Shown: in pieces, positions 11,179-28,134 of the stretch
Layout of the letters: each line of letters begins with the position of its first letter
Numbering within the stretch: the stretch's first letter is position 1
Translations under genes and position numbers: made by a program
The notes under the pieces: model-generated
The model's input: only the letters and a program-made list of their open reading frames with translations
The model's database searches: none
What the model was told of the DNA's origin: nothing
Assembly: GCA_014529385.2 (NCBI GenBank)
Contig: CM043953.1
Span: forward strand, 90,773,842 to 90,837,841
Direction: 5' to 3'
Length of the DNA: 64,000 nt
Source: Adiantum capillus-veneris
Lineage: Eukaryota > Streptophyta > Polypodiopsida > Polypodiales > Pteridaceae

Positions 11179-12177
11179 TCATGCAGTACGCCGCTCTAAA
11201 ATCACCACCCGTCCATCTCTGTAGAAGGCTATCTTTCCCTTCTCCCTTGCCGCTGTAATCTCTGGCATTACCTCTCTCATATGTGCGAGCTGTGAGAGGG
11301 TCAGGTCATCACTGAGGAAAATACCTGTCTTTTTGAGAGTAGGCCTCTTCCTCAAGAATTCCTTCTTCTCTTCCGACGAGGGGAAGCGTAGTATGAGAGC
11401 TCTCCCCTTTGAAGACTCTCCCGGGCCATCACTTTTCTTACCTACCCTCCATGCCTTTGTGTGCAAAGGCTTTTCCATCCCCATCATGGATGTAAGGCTT
11501 GTGACCTCTTTCTCCACGTTGTTTATGTCCTTGAGACCGGTCACTCTCACATGCAGTGCTCGCATCCGCCTTCTTTGTTCCTCTTCGAGAGTCATGTTAA
11601 TAAGCGTCGGTGTACAAGGAGTTTCTTGACCTTTCCCTTTCTTGGCGACCTCGATCCATTTTTCAGCCTCGTCCGCCTTTTTCTGTGTCCTTGTTATCAT
11701 CTCCGCCCATGAAGATGTCTTTGCCACACTCAGCTTCTCTTCCTCTGTGATCAACCTTACCTGTTCCTTGATTTCATCAATTACCGAGGGTTGAAATTCG
11801 CCTTCCTCTTGTCCATTGCTTACTCTATCAGCAAGCTCCTGTTTAAGGGCTGAGACTTCTTTTTTCAGTACCCGTATCTCGGCGTTTGGGTTCTCCTGTT
11901 TGAGGAATGATACTTCTTCTTTGAGTGTCTGTATTTCTGCGTTAAGGCTCTCTTTCTCCTTCTTCCACTGTGCGCCTTCATTGAAGACCATCTGAAGGAG
12001 GTTGGCCTTCTCCTTCCACCATCCTTCCATCTCTGTTTTACATTCCTTCATTTCCCTCTCCATCTGCGCCATCCGCTTATTCGTGAGCATGAAGGTTGCC
12101 TTTGCTCGCGGCTTGCAAACAGGTGAGACATTGACGGCTTCTGTGTCCTGTGCAGGGTCTTCTTCAAGTGGATCCAT
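11179..12177 (-). CDS. LINE A ORF1 protein (coiled coil, RRM-like, C-terminal domain)
   Basis: 332 codons from ATG at 12177 (MDPLEEDPAQD). The frame continues upstream into translated CT repeats, which I exclude. Residues about 35-130 form a long coiled coil with paired repeats (LNAEIQTLKEEVSFLKQE / NAEIRVLKKEVSALKQE). About 205-290 resembles the RRM-like RNA-binding module of L1-type ORF1 proteins (RALHVRVTGL, RALILRFPSSEEKKEFL). The C-terminal stretch (KTGIFLSDDLTLSQLAHMRE, ending AFYRDGRVVI) matches the C-terminal domain pattern of those proteins. The expected role is trimeric RNA-binding chaperone of the LINE ribonucleoprotein. No CCHC knuckle is seen. Open and apparently undamaged. Confidence 0.8.
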   Translation of the reverse strand: MDPLEEDPAQDTEAVNVSPVCKPRAKATFMLTNKRMAQMEREMKECKTEMEGWWKEKANLLQMVFNEGAQWKKEKESLNAEIQTLKEEVSFLKQENPNAEIRVLKKEVSALKQELADRVSNGQEEGEFQPSVIDEIKEQVRLITEEEKLSVAKTSSWAEMITRTQKKADEAEKWIEVAKKGKGQETPCTPTLINMTLEEEQRRRMRALHVRVTGLKDINNVEKEVTSLTSMMGMEKPLHTKAWRVGKKSDGPGESSKGRALILRFPSSEEKKEFLRKRPTLKKTGIFLSDDLTLSQLAHMREVMPEITAAREKGKIAFYRDGRVVILERRTA

Positions 12178-12195
12178 TCCGGTGAGGCCCAAAGA

Positions 12196-16737
<4,542 letters not shown>

Positions 16738-17417
16738 CCGAAGGGTTCAAGGATTTTAGTTCAGATCTATTACTTCGCACAAACACAAGGCTACGGAAAG
16801 CCTAAAACGCTGACAATCTACAAGTGATTAACTGATGGATAATACAAGGGGGTGGGGGTCTCTTCCTCCCAAAGTTGTCTTACTCACCTCCTAATAGTAA
16901 ATACCCTACGACCTGGATAAATGGGGACAGCCAATAAGTATGCCACATCATGTCAGTGAAAGATAATAAATTGGGTAGGAGAGGTCCCGGCCGGCCGACA
17001 TAATGAGAAATACTGCAGATACTCAAAGTACATATCCACAAGAGCACCAATCAGTTCCAAACAACCAAGAGGACATTGGCCTCGTACCTTTTCAGCATTC
17101 AAGAGCTGACGGCACGAAAAGGGAGTCTCTCTAGGACAGGTTGCACTTGGGCCGAGCACCACCAAAAGAGTTCTACTTAGCAAAAAATGCTGCTCAAGCA
17201 ACCCTCTCTCTCGCGCTGAGCCCCCCCGCGCGATAGACTGAGGGGGGGGGGGGGGGGGGATAGACGCGGGGGGGCTCAGCGCGAGAGAGAGAGGGGGGGA
17301 GCATCAGCAGGGGGTGCGGGAGAGAGCGCGAGAGAGAGAGGGTGCGGGAGCAGCAGGGGGAGAAGCGCGAGGGCGGGGCATTGACGGGCAGGGAGCACGA
17401 GGGGCAGGGGCAGCAGC

Positions 17418-17462
<45 letters not shown>

Positions 17463-18144
17463 GCAGCCGAAGGGTTCAAGGATTTTAGTTCAGATTTATT
17501 ACTTCGCACAAACACAAGGCTACGGAAAGCCTAAAACGCTGACAATCTACAAGTGATTAACTGATGGATAATACAAGGGGGTGGGGGTCTCTTCCTCCCA
17601 AAGTTGTCTTACTCACCTCCTAATAGTAAATACCCTACGACCTGGATAAATGGGGACAGCCAATAAGTATGCCACATCATGTCAGTGAAAGATAATAACT
17701 TGGGTAGGGGAGGTCCCGGCCGGCCGACATAATGAGAAATACTGCAGATACTCAAAGTACATATCCACAAGAGCACCAATCAGTTCCAAACAACCAAGAG
17801 GACATTGGCCTCGTACCTTTTCAGCATTCAAGAGCTGATGGCACGAAAAGGGAGTCTCTCTAGGACAGGTTGCACTTGGGCCGAGCACCACCAAAAGAGT
17901 TCTACTTAGCAAAAAATGCTGCTCAAGCAACCCTCTCTCTCGCGCTGAGCCCCCCCGCGCGATAGACTGAGGGGGGGGGGGGGGGGATAGACGCGGGGGG
18001 GCTCAGCGCGAGAGAGAGAGAGAGGGGGAGCATCAGCAGGGGGTGCGGGAGAGAGCGCGAGAGAGAGAGGGTGCGGGAGCAGCAGGGGGAGAAGCGCGAG
18101 GGCGGGGCATTGGCGGGCAGGGAGCACGAGGGGCAGGGGCAGCA

Positions 18145-18199
<55 letters not shown>

Positions 18200-18672
18200 G
18201 CAGCCGAAGGGTTCAAGGATTTTAGTTCAGATCTATTACTTCGCACAAACACAAGGCTACGGAAAGCCTAAAACGCTGACAATCTACAAGTGATTAACTG
18301 ATGGATAATACAAGGGGGTGGGGGTCTCTTCCTCCCAAAGTTGTCTTACTCACCTCCTAATAGTAAATACCCTACGACCTGGATAAATGGGGACAGCCAA
18401 TAAGTATGCCACATCATGTCAGTGAAAGATAATAAATTGGGTAGGGGAGGTCCCGGCCGGCCGACATAATGAGAAATACTGCAGATACTCAAAGTACATA
18501 TCCACAAGAGCACCAATCAGTTCCAAACAACCAAGAGGACATTGGCCTCGTACCTTTTCAGCATTCAAGAGCTGACGGCACGAAAAGGGAGTCTCTCTAG
18601 GACAGGTTGCACTTGGGCCGAGCACCACCAAAAGAGTTCTACTTAGCAAAAAATGCTGCTCAAGCAACCCTC
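16738..18672. repeat. Tandem array of a 0.73 kb unit (2.6 copies here, plus the LINE-split copy)
   Basis: Units start at CCGAAGGGTTCAAGG: 16738, 17467 and 18204, spacing 729 and 737 bp. Each holds about 460 bp of unique-looking sequence with an exon-like ORF on the minus strand, a G-rich GATAGAC block, a GCAGCAGGGGGAGAAGCGCG block and a (GA)n tract. Copies differ by a handful of substitutions and by microsatellite length. The last copy stops at about 18672 and runs on into different sequence, which may be the original source locus. Confidence 0.9.
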
Positions 18673-18691
18673 TGCATCGAAATTGCATCAT
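18419..18691 (-). other. Exon-like ORF repeated three times in the tandem array
   Basis: The minus-strand frame ending PAGTSPTQFIIFH is open in all three copies (16953-17201, 17682-17930 and here), about 82 residues each, with two or three amino-acid differences (SCRQ/SCHQ, TQF/TQV). The upstream context in the third copy, CGATGCAG before AGGGTTGC, looks like a splice acceptor, so this may be the last exon of a host gene followed by its 3' UTR. No family recognised. Low copy divergence alone could also explain the shared frame. Confidence 0.35.
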
Positions 18692-19358
18692 GCTTGGCCT
18701 TGCCTATTCTTCGGCATCTCTTGCAAACAAATGACCTAGGAAACCATGCTGTGAGACAGGAGCTTCTCAAGACTCACATGTAATTCACATCCATGATCGA
18801 GAGCATTACCCAATTTACCCATTTGCTTGCTTCTATCCCTGTGGAGTATCCAGGTCAGATCTGGGGGGCTTTTTGACCAAGGTGAGTGGCATATATGTAG
18901 TGTTGGCTCTAACATGCATATCTCCTAGTCTTTGCCTGTTGCCTATTCTTTTTTCTCCTGACTATGAACACTGAAGGGCTTCCGCAATGTCCGACTCAGT
19001 CAAACATGTGAGGGCATGAAGCTAATATGGACCATTTTGCATCAACAAAGCTTCCTTTTCAACTCGCTTTCCAAGCTTTCGGTGGAAACTCCACTCCATT
19101 AATCTTTTTACACTAAGGCAAGAGAAAATGCATCTGAAGTATTTTACAACACTTTGAAGACAGGGCTAATGCACCAATCTGAAGTATTTTACAACGCTTG
19201 AAAACAGGGCTAATGTACCAATAAGGATTAGTTCGTTTGCATAACTCTTTAAGTTCTACCATTTTTTCGAGGACATATACAAGTAAACTATAAAACATAT
19301 GCAATGCAGAGAACCAAGAGGCTCGAAAAACCATGTTGCAGCAAAGTGCATGAAAAAC

Positions 19359-19400
<42 letters not shown>

Positions 19401-19549
19401 TAGAGCACACATGTACTAAAAGCCACTCCACGCGAAAAAGAAAAAAAGAATGAAACAATGCATAGACATACCTCCTATGCAAATTCAAAATGCAAGTCTT
19501 GGTGTAAAAATCATCAATATTATTGGTTCAGCAACCATGGGTGCACAAA
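18673..19549. other. Stretch without recognised gene
   Basis: Unique-looking sequence to the left, with a (CT)n-(CA)n microsatellite at 19362-19400 and a short direct repeat around CTGAAGTATTTTACAAC (about 19134 and 19180). No ORF with recognisable content. Confidence 0.5.
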
Positions 19550-20704
19550 TTAGTCTTCATTGTCTATATCTTCATCTTCATCATCGCCATGTTCCACAAA
19601 GGAGCCTCTCGATTTCATAGGAATATGCCACAATCTTTGCCTTTTATGTTTGCCAGCATACATTGAGTGTTGTTGTCGTGTTGACAAGCATACCGGTTCA
19701 TTGTGATCCATGTCATCGGTCCTTACCATTAGATATGACAAGGATGACAACAACGAGAGTTTTTTCTGGAAGAAGAATAGCTTCGCACTTGCTTGATTCA
19801 TCATGTATATTCTGGACTGTTGTGCAGGTTCCTTACGGTGTCGGCTTTTGGAGGCAAAAATGTCTCGCACTTGATTCAACATCGAGACAGGCAGTCCATC
19901 AAAGTTCCTTGGTTCCGGAGTCATGGGCTCAATGTTGTCTCTGATTTCCACTTTTGCAATGGAGTTTGCTCTCCTTGTCACCATAGACATAGGAGAGAGA
20001 ATATCATCTCCTTCTGTTATTGTAAAATCACATACATGTGTGCCGACAATCCGACCTCTGATATCGGTTATTACACCTGCTCTCATGTCCAAGGCGAGGG
20101 CAAAGTCGGCAATTAGATCATACGGAGATGGATTGGAAGGTGCTAGAGATACCTTTCCATCTACTACAAAGCTGGCATCTTCGGAGGCAGAACGATAGAA
20201 GCAAAAAATAGGATCTCTATGCTCCAACATAAGCTCATCAGCAACATCCAGGCAACGAGTTCTTAAAAACGGACGGCCCACTGGTTTCATGATACAGACT
20301 TCACATGTTTGAGCATAATACGCAAGCTCCACCGGGAACACCAAGGCGATGTGAGAACCATTGTTAAGGCTATACATGGGATAAGAGATCATGAATTTTC
20401 CAAGCTCTATGTTGAGATTAGCACTCAGGAGACGTGCAGCGACAGGTGTGGATGAAACCATCGACTCGCCAGAGTCACCAACCAGACATGCGAAGCTAAT
20501 GGGAATAGCGCACGCCATGAGTCTGGCATCACTTGGGTTTGTACCTTGCAAGAGAGGTTGGGTGGAGGAAGTGGAGGCTAAAGATGGGTTATGGTAGTAC
20601 TTCATCCGGTTCACGAGCTGAGGAGTTCCACTTGAGTCCAATGGAGGAACGTAATAGAGACAGCCCACCAAAGAGAATACGTTTTGTACTTTCTGAGGAT
20701 CCAT
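19550..20704 (-). CDS. Unidentified protein with acidic C-terminus, member of a local repeat family
   Basis: 384 codons from ATG at 20704 (MDPQKVQNVFSLVGCLYY). The frame is open to 20851, but the related copy at 28500 starts at the same methionine, so I prefer it. No family is recognised. Visible features are a Ser/Thr-rich N-terminal part, a small hydrophobic stretch around ACAIPISFACLVGDSGESM, mixed alpha/beta-like sequence in the middle, a basic KSRHRKEP segment and an acidic tail (GDDEDEDIDNED) that may act as a nuclear or chaperone-like tail. Parts of it recur, broken, at 27745-28280, 28290-28670 and 30147-30560. It may be a real gene or a coding repeat. Confidence 0.55.
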   Translation of the reverse strand: MDPQKVQNVFSLVGCLYYVPPLDSSGTPQLVNRMKYYHNPSLASTSSTQPLLQGTNPSDARLMACAIPISFACLVGDSGESMVSSTPVAARLLSANLNIELGKFMISYPMYSLNNGSHIALVFPVELAYYAQTCEVCIMKPVGRPFLRTRCLDVADELMLEHRDPIFCFYRSASEDASFVVDGKVSLAPSNPSPYDLIADFALALDMRAGVITDIRGRIVGTHVCDFTITEGDDILSPMSMVTRRANSIAKVEIRDNIEPMTPEPRNFDGLPVSMLNQVRDIFASKSRHRKEPAQQSRIYMMNQASAKLFFFQKKLSLLSSLSYLMVRTDDMDHNEPVCLSTRQQHSMYAGKHKRQRLWHIPMKSRGSFVEHGDDEDEDIDNED

Positions 20705-20950
20705 GAGCTTCTGGAATCCGTTGCAACTGTTGTGCGCACCCCCACACACAGAGAGAGGGAGCGCAGAGCCCGCAAAGCGCGTTTTCCAATAAGCGAGAGT
20801 AGTCTCTATTTTAAGAGAGACTCTTGTAAGATGGAAGGTCAACAGTACCATTTTCGCACTGTAACTTTCGCACTGCGTTTTTCCAACAAAGCGAACAGAC
20901 CTATAGTTTAGGCTCTATTTTAAGATAGGCCGGATTTACACCTTTGGAAA

Positions 20951-21042
20951 TTTTTGGCCTGCCCAAAGGGCTAAGGCCATAGAGATGTGTTCCCTTTTTG
21001 GCCTGCCCAAAGGGCAAAGGCTATAGAGATGCATTCTCTTTT
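20951..21042. repeat. Tandem duplication, 44 bp unit
   Basis: TTTTTGGCCTGCCCAAAGGG starts at 20951 and again at 20995, followed each time by a near-identical AAGGCxATAGAGATG segment. It lies just upstream of the 384-codon gene. Confidence 0.85.
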
Positions 21043-22670
21043 TCCTAACTAAAATAGAAAAAAATTAAGTTATATTTTTCAAGCATTTTTTGCTAGGCTT
21101 AAAATGCTGATTGGTTGAAATAAGATAGTGGGCACTCATTTGGATGAATGTACTCATTTCTAAGAGTAGGAGGTCAGTGGTTATGGAAATGATAGCAATG
21201 ACACACTGTTGAAAATCAGAGACTCTGCTAGTAAGCAGATGTACATTGAATGCAAGCGTTAAAGATTGGAAGTGGGGTGATTACTCCATGGAGGGAACAA
21301 CTTTTTGGGGGCCTTCATTATAGGGGTACCCATAAAGATACTTGTAGTTAGCATGACAACCCTGCCAAGAGCAAATTGGTTATGGCAGTACCTGCAGGTA
21401 GAGGCATGGAGACTCCAGAGCAAGTGGCTTCGGAAGCTGCATGGAAGCACGCAAGAGTGAGGAAAGTGTTTCTTTTGCGGCATAGGTGGGGCATTTAGCT
21501 ACAGGAGACGAAAGGAGTAGAAGAGGAGATAGATTGGTGCAAGGATAGACCCTTCTCTTACTTTCTCTTCAAGGGATCATCTCAGAGGTAATCCGCAGTC
21601 TCTCTCTCTCTCTCTCTCTCGTTTGTCTCCAACGGTTCAACAAGGTAGACTGTTGCAATCATAGAGAGGGGCATGACCGGCTTTCAAGGGAGGTTCGAAG
21701 GCGATAGTGGGAGTAGGTTGCACATATAAGGGGAGGGTGTAAGAGCACATCTAGAGAGGTGCTACGTTGGCCGGTCTGTACTGAGGGCATGCGCATCTGC
21801 ATGCTGTCGGAAACAGAGGTCGCACAATCGCACGGAGAGAGAGAGATTCCACCTGTGGCAAGCAAAGGTAGGAGATATACATGAGCCACCGTAAATTTGG
21901 GGAGCTGTGTGGGACGGCAAAAACGAGCCAAATGATGGCGCTGGAGAGTCCCAGGGAGACAATCTATTGCCAATGACTTCGCCTCGACAGTCCAACCTAA
22001 TCTATTGTCTGTGCCAAAGCTTGCCCGGTGTCCATATGCTCTGTCTAGCCATGCGTTGCAACTTGCCCTTGGTGCTGCCATCCTCGAGCTCCACGTTGTC
22101 CCCCCCACACCTCTGCACCCACCATGTTGTACTGGTCCACGACATCTACTCAGTTTGCAACCCTACGCCATAGTCCGCTGCCCAATATCTCCTATGTCGA
22201 GCATGAGCCGTATGTGCATCCAACTCTTCCAACCCATTCTCCTTTACTGCCTTCCTCATGTTTCGTTCTCCTTTGTCATGTGCACCACTATGATGCCCTT
22301 TTGCTGCCTCATAGAGCTTCTGCAAACTTGTATAGGCCCCCTTGCAATAGGCTCTTGCAATTTCCCTCTTATCTCGGGTCCAGACTCCATGACGTTCCTG
22401 ACAATAAGTCTAGAACGCTGTACCCTTAGCCTGAGCTCCACCCACTACCTTCAGTTCCCTGCAGTGCGCCTTTTCCTCTGCCCAGCAAAGCCAAATTGTG
22501 TTTTTGAAGCACATTGCCCCTACGTTGCCCCTCTGCCTATTGCTCTGCTAGTTCCCACAGTCACGTTCATGCCAGTCTGTACATCACTTTCGCCAAATCT
22601 CACAAGATTAATGTTTTGAATTCTGACATTAACACTATTTTCATCAGCTCACAAAACGTGTTCATTTCAG
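21043..22670. other. Region without recognised gene, upstream of the carboxypeptidase remnant
   Basis: Several overlapping frames exist (for example 22005-22619 plus and 21659-22108 minus), but none shows a domain. A (CT)n tract lies at 21599-21620. The earlier exons expected for the serine carboxypeptidase gene could not be found here. Confidence 0.4.
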
Positions 22671-23503
<833 letters not shown>

Positions 23504-24241
23504 AAAGCGCCTGTTCGTCTGTCTGATGTTATTCTTACAATTGGGCTACACTCATGCACAACTAATTGGGATCTTCGAAGAGATAGGAAGGGGCGACTCA
23601 GTTTTTTTTATTATTTCAGAATAGCGTTAGGCCTTCAAATGGCCCTTCAAAGGCAAATTATGTAATTGCCATCTACATATGTAACACTCATTATTCATGA
23701 TTCTGTTGAGGAGATGTGAAGCTTGAAAGAATATTTTTCCTTCCCATCGAGCTATCGCATCTCTTCTACGAAAAACTTTTCTTTTCTATATTCCAGAAGC
23801 AATGTGAGCTTGTTGCTTATGCTTAACTTAATTTGCACACTCAAGATAGTGCAAGTCAATTGTAAGCTCTTTTTTTAATAAGTTATATTATCTTCTTGAT
23901 TTTAATGACAGTCACTGTGTTGAAAATTCTTTGTTTTCCAATGAATTCTTCGTGTTGGGTCCACCTCGCCATTAACACTTCCACGATGTAAAAAGTGACC
24001 TCATGTGCCTGCGGTCTCCAACTTGCCTTTTGGCTACTTTGAACATGAAATGACAAAGTTCTTCGGGAGATCAATTAATTGCAGTGTGAACAATGTTGCC
24101 TTTCAAGTTGCTTACAAGTTATGAAAATCGGTGATGTTGGCAATGCCTTCCTTAGTACAAGGGAAATAATTGAATCTGATTCAAGAGTCTTTCAGAGGGA
24201 ATAGCATAGCCACTTTATACCATTACTTGTTCCATTTGGGA

Positions 24242-24275
<34 letters not shown>

Positions 24276-25218
24276 TAATTTGTTTCCGTCTCGGTTTTAA
24301 GTCGAGACATACAGTTCCTTGAGTAGTGGCAAATCTTTCTAGATGTGGTCTCACTTTTAAGCAAGGATGTTTGCAATACAAGGGCATCAGTATCGTGGTA
24401 CGGGGCTCTTAGAACCATAGGATTTTTGAAACTCACTTGAATGTGAGCACATTGGCACGGGAGGTCACTATGTGCCTCCACACTCCACATCACTACGAAG
24501 GCTTTTATTGCACTTTCAAAGGGGACACCTCATTTGGGGTGATCTTGCTAGAGCTCCTCATTGGAAAGTGACCTAAAGACAAGGAATTTTTAAAAGATGG
24601 AAATCTAGTAGGTTAAGGCAACTTGTGAATGAGAGGCATCAGTTGGTTAATATGGTCTACCCCTGCACGAACTTGCAAAACAGAGCCAAAAACTCATCAC
24701 CATTCTTTTGCAAAAGACTTGGTTTTTTAATGAAGCCTAGTGCAACACATTGAATTATACATGCTCCCAACACGACACTTGATATGAAACTCTACAAACC
24801 TCAATAGAGAACATTAAACAAATATGATTTTTCTCATCGAAAATGATTCATATAAACACAAGCCAATGTGTTGCTTTATCATCTGAGTAGTCTCTAGTTT
24901 GATTGTCCATCGAGGATGAGAGAGAAAGCTGGCTTGGAATTTTCTTTTATAAAGGTAGATAATATTGATGCAGAACTGATGTGCCCTTTTCATTGGCAGG
25001 CCTTGTGATGTTATCACTTGTTGCTAACGAAAAGGGAGAGGTTAAATTTTTAAAAAATACAACGTTTTTAGTATTACTTTATTGGTCGATGAAGACAGTG
25101 GACACTCATTATGCGCAAAGGAGATCCAAAAAATGATGAACTTGGGGCGTGTGTGAGTCTGTCGCTTTTCAGTGAATTACTATTCCCCCCTCCCCCTCTT
25201 TCCATCTTCTTCCTTTGT
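23504..25218. other. Stretch without recognised gene
   Basis: AT-rich sequence with only short frames. It contains a pure G run of about 33 bp (24242-24274). No LTR, TIR or LINE tail found. Confidence 0.45.
24242..24274. repeat. (G)n homopolymer, about 33 bp
   Basis: A single-base G run, interrupted in no copy, after GAGA. Confidence 0.9.
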
Positions 25219-25222
25219 CTAG

Positions 25223-25260
<38 letters not shown>

Positions 25261-25797
25261 GGGGGGGGGGGGTTGGTGGATGAGATCGGGCAGCAGCCAT
25301 GGCATCCTTCACAATCTCTGCCCCTGTAGAAACGCTTGCATCCTCGGTCGCTTCCTCATCGTGCTTGGAGAGAGAGATGGAGTATTGCACCACTGAGCCC
25401 CTGCGCAGAGAGATGTAAAGCGCACATGCACCGTTCACCCTCCCGGTCGTTCAATCTTGAACAGGTGCTGGCCGACTATGTAATGCGCACATGCATAGCG
25501 TTCATTCAATCCACAGATCGCTGATTTTCTGCTGAGCTCAGCATTGCAGGTCTGCAGGCAGTTCAGTCAGCTTCCCGCCCTACAGCTTGCAGTTTTTGCA
25601 GGTCTGCAGGCAGCGCAATCGTCTTCCCGCGTTGCCAACGTTTTGTGAACGTTGCAGATTGTTATGAAGGGGGGGGTGCTCCATTACGATGACGACATTC
25701 GCCATCCGGTTTCTGAGGACAGGTGCGTGGCGGGACCAGCTGATGTGGAAGGCGCTTTTTGGCCGAACGCAGCTCTGAACGCACGCATGTGCGCACC

Positions 25798-25851
<54 letters not shown>

Positions 25852-25910
25852 TGCAACCATGGCATCCTTGACAATCTCGCTCCTGCAGGAATGCTTGCAT
25901 CCACTTGTCG
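25219..25910. repeat. Duplicated module: (GA)n followed by CCATGGCATCCTT...
   Basis: (GA)n at 25219-25256 and 25801-25848 are each followed within 50 bp by a related stretch of about 55 bp (CCATGGCATCCTT, ACAATCTC, GCTTGCATCC). Between them lies a second small duplication of GCAGGTCTGCAGGCAG (about 25547 and 25596). The module seems to travel with its microsatellite. Confidence 0.65.
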
Positions 25911-26922
25911 AGAATGAAGGTGGCTCTTTTTGTTGCTCGTCCGAGTGTGAAGGCAACCATTGCCCCCGTCAGAGCAATGGGGTTGTGCAAAAGAGCGAGG
26001 CCACATACATAACGGAAACACTTCTTTCCCTATTCACCTTAGGATCATCTAGCGATTCCTCTTTCCTTCAGCATACAAGCCTCCACCCCCACCCTTGCAA
26101 GGCCTCACAACTTTCACACGAAGCTCTTCCCCCTAACTCCGCAATGCCTTGCACCTCTGCTGACAGGGCAAGACGATAGGAAGATGGCACATCTCCACCC
26201 CTACAAGTGCATTGCCGAGATCATCCAGAGCAAAACAACACTCTCTCAGCCCACGTATGTGTCAGCAGATGGCATATCTCCCTCCCCTTGCCTTGCATTT
26301 GTAGACAGTGCCTCCCCACATCAGCACTTCATCCTCTTGGACTTCTCTAAGCTGCACAACGTCACCACTTCATCTCTCACTTGCTCTCAACAACACAGGC
26401 ATTTGCCCCATACCTCCTAATCGCCCACCCAGACCTGCTAATCTCCAACCCTTGGGCTACCTGCTGCTCTGCACAACCTGGATCGTGCATCTCTCTCCTG
26501 ACCAGCACAGAGACAGAGAGAGAACACTTTCAGATCGCTCTCCACTCGTGGTTGTAGATGACAAAGGGGCGCTTCTTGCTTTTTGGGGATCGCAGCTGTG
26601 GTTGTTCTGGTTGGCTTCAATCTCAACTTGTGGTTGTAGACGATAAAGGGGCCACATTTCTTGTTTGTAAGGGAGGCCACCGTTGTGCCCCTTCGTTGGT
26701 GCGAGCATGCATGCAAACTGGTTACTATTGCCTATAGAGACGTGGGTTCATGTTTTATGTTTGACCTAGTTTAGCGTGGAAGTGGGAAGCCAAGGCCCGA
26801 CTCTACACATTAACAAATCAGACTGTCCTTAATTTGAGACCGACCACCGTTCAAGAGAGAAAATAGATTTCGAGACTCCAGAGCACACTTGGATTGCAAT
26901 GGAACAAATGGGGGGGGGGGGG

Positions 26923-26956
<34 letters not shown>

Positions 26957-27295
26957 AAGAATTATTGTAGCTACATCAATCTTGCACTAAAAATGTACGT
27001 TGGTTTATTGTTCACAATGATGATACATGTCAAATGCCTACCACTACGCACTTCTATCCTATTTTTTGGGAGTGAACATTTGAAATTGTAGTCGCAACTT
27101 GAGCTTTTCTCAGGTCAACCTGTGTAGGTTCATCTCATCTCAGCAGGCCTCGTGATTTTATCACTTTTTTTTCTCCTTGTTAGCTTAGCGTTCCATTTTT
27201 GTTTTCCTTTAATAATAAGCCAATGGCATGTTGCCAAGTGGTGCATCTCTCCTTGCGGCATTCCCAAAATCTCTTTGACATAATCAAGGTAATAA
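25911..27295. other. Stretch without recognised gene
   Basis: Frames here are short and of biased composition. A (G)n(GA)n tract lies at 26911-26956. A short repeat (GTGGTTGTAGAxGA) occurs at about 26550 and 26630. No element boundary was found. Confidence 0.4.
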
Positions 27296-27410
27296 AGAGT
27301 CCACCCCCACGAGCCTCCACAACTTCAACCGATGACTTTGGCCTTGTGATCTAACATCTGCTTACGTCTCTTCATATATATATGGGTCTCTTGATATGTA
27401 TGGGAGTCAT
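27296..27410 (-). repeat. SINE-like repeat, copy 1
   Basis: About 110 bp matching 36186-36300. On the minus strand both contain GATGTTAGATCACAAGGC and, 25-30 bp further, CATxGGTTxAAGTTGTGG, which resembles the B box of a tRNA-type polymerase III promoter preceded by a tRNA-like segment. This copy has GGTTGAAG in place of GGTTCAAG. A tRNA-derived SINE is the best reading; a MITE fragment is possible. Confidence 0.4.
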
Positions 27411-27709
27411 AGTAAATTGGAATTGGTTAGTAAATTTGGAAAATTTTGTACATTCACAGCTAAATTTTTAAATTTGGGTGCCAAATCTATATCCTGTATT
27501 CGCTTGCAACCCCCAAAAACACACCCACCTATGATCCCACCATACCCATGTCCGTGTTAAATAGAGACATTGAGGCTCTTCTTCCCTTTTGACCGAGTTC
27601 TATAAGAATCTCTCATTGATTAACTAATTTTCAAGAGTTGGGTCAGTACAAAGTAATATGTCAATACGTCCTTGAAAAAAATGGTAAAACTTGAGGAATC
27701 TTTTGAAAT

Positions 27710-27713
<4 letters not shown>

Positions 27714-27748
<35 letters not shown>
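27714..27748. repeat. (CT)n microsatellite
   Basis: About 35 bp of CT directly bordering the truncated gene relative that begins at 27749. Confidence 0.9.
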
Positions 27749-27750
<2 letters not shown>

Positions 27751-28075
27751 TTGTTGCACTTTGGAGACGTGTAACGACCGGCATAAACAGAACTATCGAC
27801 TTGTTAGAGTCACCAACTAAGCATGCAAAGATAATGGAAACAACGTGCGTCATGAGTCTGGCATCACTTGGGTTTGTCCCTTACAAGGGAACCTGGGTGG
27901 AGGAAGCGGAGGAGAGAGATGGTTTGTGATAGTGCTTCCACAAGCTCAAAAGTTCCAACAGAGTTCAAGGGGGGAACGTAATACAAACATCCCACCAGAG
28001 AGAATACATCTTGTACTTTCTAAGGATCCATGGTTGTATGTCAATGAGGGAGAAGTGTATGCTCAGGGATCTCAC

Positions 28076-28134
<59 letters not shown>

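Larger units (their letters stand above)
7326..12198 (-). mobile_element. LINE A (L1-like, APE endonuclease type)
   Basis: Two ORFs on the minus strand, ORF1 (11179-12177) and ORF2 (7525-11148), are separated by about 30 bp and followed by a 3' UTR of about 0.2 kb that ends in (CATTT)n. Only about 20 bp of 5' leader precede ORF1 before a (GA)n tract starts at 12199. Both flanks are therefore (GA)n/(CT)n, so no target duplication can be told apart from the repeat. The 3' UTR and coding region match LINE B (12938-16737) and LINE C (60742-61086). Confidence 0.9.

Noticed and set aside
16738-18672. CRISPR-like regular repeats
   Set aside because: Units are 0.73 kb long and contiguous, in plant nuclear DNA, without short repeats and unique spacers.
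22005-22619. 204-codon plus-strand ORF as a gene
   Set aside because: Cys/Pro/Ser/Leu-rich composition, overlaps frames of similar length on the minus strand, and no domain or splice context. It may be chance.
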